Below are positions 61,369 through 64,000 of a stretch of 64,000 nucleotides of DNA, piece by piece (positions within the stretch are counted from its first letter, which is position 1; each line of letters begins with the position of its first letter). The position numbers and the translations under genes were made by a program. Source of the stretch: Usnea hakonensis (taxonomy: Eukaryota > Ascomycota > Lecanoromycetes > Lecanorales > Parmeliaceae); contig BLJB01000056.1 of NCBI GenBank assembly GCA_013423325.1, positions 62,001-126,000 on the forward strand, given 5' to 3'. Under the pieces are notes generated by a model. The model was not told the DNA's origin. It searched no databases and was given only the letters and a program-made list of their open reading frames with translations.

Positions 61369-64000
61369 CTAACGGGAGGGCAGCTGCGCAGCTTCTTCGT
61401 GGCAAAAATATTCTGATTCGCTATTCGCACCCACGTTATGCAGCTTAGAATCATATTCACCAAATGCAGCCATGCTCTGGTCGATCCCCGTCTCGGAAAC
61501 ATCGAACAACTTGACTGGAGTTTGACCTATCGTTGTTCGTCCAGCCTTGTATGAAACCATGTAATCAAATACGCCCAACTCTGTCATATCTCCCCCTTCA
61601 AAGTCTGGAGCGTACTGATCAAGCAGTCGATCTCGCAGCTTTTTGGCGCTCGCTTCTAATTCTGTTGCCTCATCGTGTTCACAACTATGCCTCAATGTGA
61701 GTACTTTTGCCAAGCTATATTGCGACCTCGCTATGTGCTCTTCGGGGCACGGAAACTGGTCCAGAGATCTCAGAGAGTCGCGAAACATAGCTCTATGACC
61801 TGTCAACAAATGCCGGGCAGAAGAAAGGAAAGTTCTAACTCTGCCTTATCAAGCTGACCAAGTCTCTGATAAGTCGTCCCCAAGGCATAGTAGCTGTGTC
61901 TAGTACGGGGCGAGAAAGTACCGAAGACATCTTTTCGTTCTTCGAGAACGACCTCGTGCTTCTTCCTCGCTGCTTCCAGTTCTCCACAATTCAGGAGTAT
62001 CGTCGCCCAGTAGAAGGTGAAATTCAGAGCGCAAGCTGAATGAGGCCCGTTAGCCTTCTTTGCCAGTCTCGCTGACTCTTCCAACAGCTTCTTAGCTTCG
62101 TCGTGTCTGAGCTGGAAAGACCGTACCATGGCAAGATTCATATATGCCTCGGCAAACTCCATGGGCTCGACGTTTTCATCAGTGTTGTGCTTCTTGATCT
62201 GCAATGCATGAGCAAGATACTTCTCCGCTTGTGCGTACTCGGCAAATTCTAACAAGCCGCAACCGAAGTCATTCCAAGCGTTTGCGTAAAGTAGCTGCTC
62301 ATCGTGGGTGCCACCAGGTGGAGGCTTGTCAATATACCGTTTCCGGATGTCCAGAGTCTTGAGCAGCAAGGCAAGGCCGTTGCTCCGCCCGCTGAAGCCT
62401 TTCTCAAGTTCTATATCACCCTGGAGGCACAGTGCTTGAGCTTGGGCATTAGGGTCAGGCTGATCCATCTCGTTGAGGATAGATACAGCTAGCTGAGAGG
62501 CTCTGGCACCATCGTCGAGAAAGTTTCGTTCCCAAAGGTAATTTGCTTCATCTGATAGGAGAGTTGCAAAGGCGAAGGTACCTCTCAGCCCGCCTCCTGC
62601 CTGGTCAAAGATTGTTTGCAGGCTCATCAAGTGAGGCTGATATCTTCCGTAGGCGTGCCAATGATGGTTCACTGGCGTCATAATCTTGGACTGGCTTGGA
62701 AAGACATTACGTATCAGCCTCACTGCTTCGTCAAAAACCTGTTGGCGTCTCGAGATATCATTCGCTAGGCTGCTACGCAAATTCAATTGAAGCGATCGAT
62801 GTATACTGAGGTATCGCTCCATTGAAGGAAATTCTCCTCGATCTACGAGCTGTCTTCTGAGCAGACCGGTACGGATCTCGTCCAGACTAGGATTGAGGAG
62901 GTCAGCCAAGGGATTCGATGCCCAATCTCATATAACCTCAACGTCTCCCATCTCTTTTGAGCCTGTCCAAAATAAGGCCGCTAGTAGTGCATGTTGACTG
63001 ACCTTTGGTGGCTCGGGTTCAAGTTCATTGACGCCCACTTGTCCAACATTTCATCAGGTATCGCATCTGCATTCAGCATCGAGAGCACCAAGAGTAGCTT
63101 TACTGCCGATTCGGGAAGCTCTCGGAGAGCGATTTGCCATACCTTATCAAGTGTTTGTTCATACAACGGTGTCGTCCATAATTTTGGCTTCCGCCAGATA
63201 TCGTATGCTTCCCTGGTCATTAGCTTCTCTTGGAGTTCTGTTGGAGATGTCTTCGAAGTAAACATAAACCCCGCCATATGAGCGATAGCTATGGGCAGCC
63301 CTCCGACCATTTCTGAGACACCTTTCGCCGAGGCGACGTCTTTCTCCGAGGGCTGATCACACTGTATAAGCCTGAGTAGGAGTCTCGAACCTTCCTCGAT
63401 ACTCAAAGGGACAGGTGCAATAAGGCTAATAGATTGTACAAAGGAGCTTGCAACTTGACTTGTCACGAGGATCGCACCGCATCCTCGACTTGGCCAAAAT
63501 TCTTTGAGAGACTCCCAGGATTCTGCATTGTCGAATATTAAGAGCCAAGGGTTTTCTTCTCTCGGTCAGCAGCGATCTCATGGCAGTCTTGTTGGGAGTC
63601 TCACCGGTTGTTTCGAGCCATTGTTTGACCAATTCACATTTTCGGCTGCTACCAGTCGACTCGGGAAGGGGTATTCCAAGTTCGGTCGCAATGGAGGCAA
63701 AGCTAAGCGAAAGCTTGGGCAATTGTTGAGCTCCAAGCCAGAAAATGCAATCATAGAGCTCGCGGTTTCGATATGCGTATTCAAGGGCGATCCGAGTTTT
63801 GCCCATACCTCCCATTGCTGTGATCGAACAGGATCTTACCTCAGGGGAAGATGCCGATCTGTCAGGCGACAGCTTGCTCCGGATAGCTTCAAGATCATTT
63901 TCACGACCTTCAAAGAACTCAGGCTTTGGCGGGACGCTAAAGATGCGCCGATTTTGAACAGAGTGGCTGGTATGAGTCTCTGGTGTGGTTGCTGCACATA
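61369..64000 (-). CDS. STAND/NLR-like NTPase with C-terminal TPR repeats, cut by the right edge
   Basis: Fungal NOD-like protein, 5' end outside the window. Exons in the window: 63605->64000, 63003-63558, 61859-62886 and 61369-61799, with introns of 46, 116 and 59 nt that keep frame. After FFEGRENDLEAIRSKL comes the P-loop AMGGMGKTRIALEYAY. A Walker-B-like PWLLIFDNAES is rebuilt across the first intron; then GAILVTSQ and the GLP motif VGGLPIAIAHMAGF. A winged-helix-like region (SAVKLLLVLSMLNADAIPDEM) leads to helical TPR-like repeats over about 400 residues (YANAWNDFGCGLLEFAEYAQ, AYMNLAMVRSFQLRHDEAKK, SYYALGTTYQRLG). Such proteins act in non-self recognition and programmed cell death in fungi. 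The N-terminal effector domain lies beyond 64000 and cannot be named. The last exon ends EEAAQLPSR; a further exon cannot be excluded. Confidence 0.82.

Noticed and set aside
1..64000. CRISPR arrays, operons, riboswitches or insertion sequences
   Set aside because: The sequence is fungal nuclear DNA; no regularly spaced repeats or bacterial element features were seen.

Overview
The window is nuclear DNA of a filamentous ascomycete (Pezizomycotina). Genes carry short GT-AG introns (about 43-120 nt) with CTGAC/CTAAC-type branch sites. The core genes are those of filamentous fungi (Sla1, Pmt4, dynein intermediate chain, Prp4, ATP synthase subunit e), and there is a large fungal non-ribosomal peptide synthetase (NRPS). 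I cannot name the species; a leotiomycete-like fungus is only a guess.

Left part, 1-28.6 kb, is mostly conserved genes: SLA1 (-), a DAL5-type MFS permease (-), a fungal protein of unknown function (+), PMT4 (+), a secreted protein (+), ATP synthase subunit e (-), dynein intermediate chain (+), PRP4 (-), a GT92/DUF23-type glycosyltransferase (+), a Mid2-like single-pass surface protein (-) and a CAP59/CMT1-type (GT69) mannosyltransferase (+). Two poly-C tracts containing NN mark poorly resolved or gapped assembly.

Centre, 29.3-45.7 kb, is one uninterrupted 5,470-codon NRPS gene on the minus strand. Its domains read A-T-C-A-T-C-A-T-C-A-T-C-A-T-C: five modules, no starter C, no visible epimerase, methyltransferase, reductase or thioesterase. 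It ends in a fungal terminal-condensation (CT) type domain with SHxxxDGxS. The simplest product is a cyclic pentapeptide, but module 3 is degenerate in both A and T domains.

Right of it, 47.5-60.6 kb, are likely accessory genes: a six-exon DHA1/VMAT-like MFS exporter, a phytanoyl-CoA-dioxygenase-type enzyme (-), a 2-oxoglutarate Fe(II) oxygenase (+) and a five-exon CmcJ/AsaB-like hydroxylase/desaturase (+). Broken relics lie between the last two. No pathway transcription factor was found. NRPS, exporter and oxygenases together form a plausible, apparently uncharacterised peptide biosynthetic cluster. The right edge cuts a STAND/NLR-like NTPase with TPR repeats (-).

Intron positions were derived by hand from frame continuity and splice signals. 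Junctions that stayed ambiguous are flagged in the entries.
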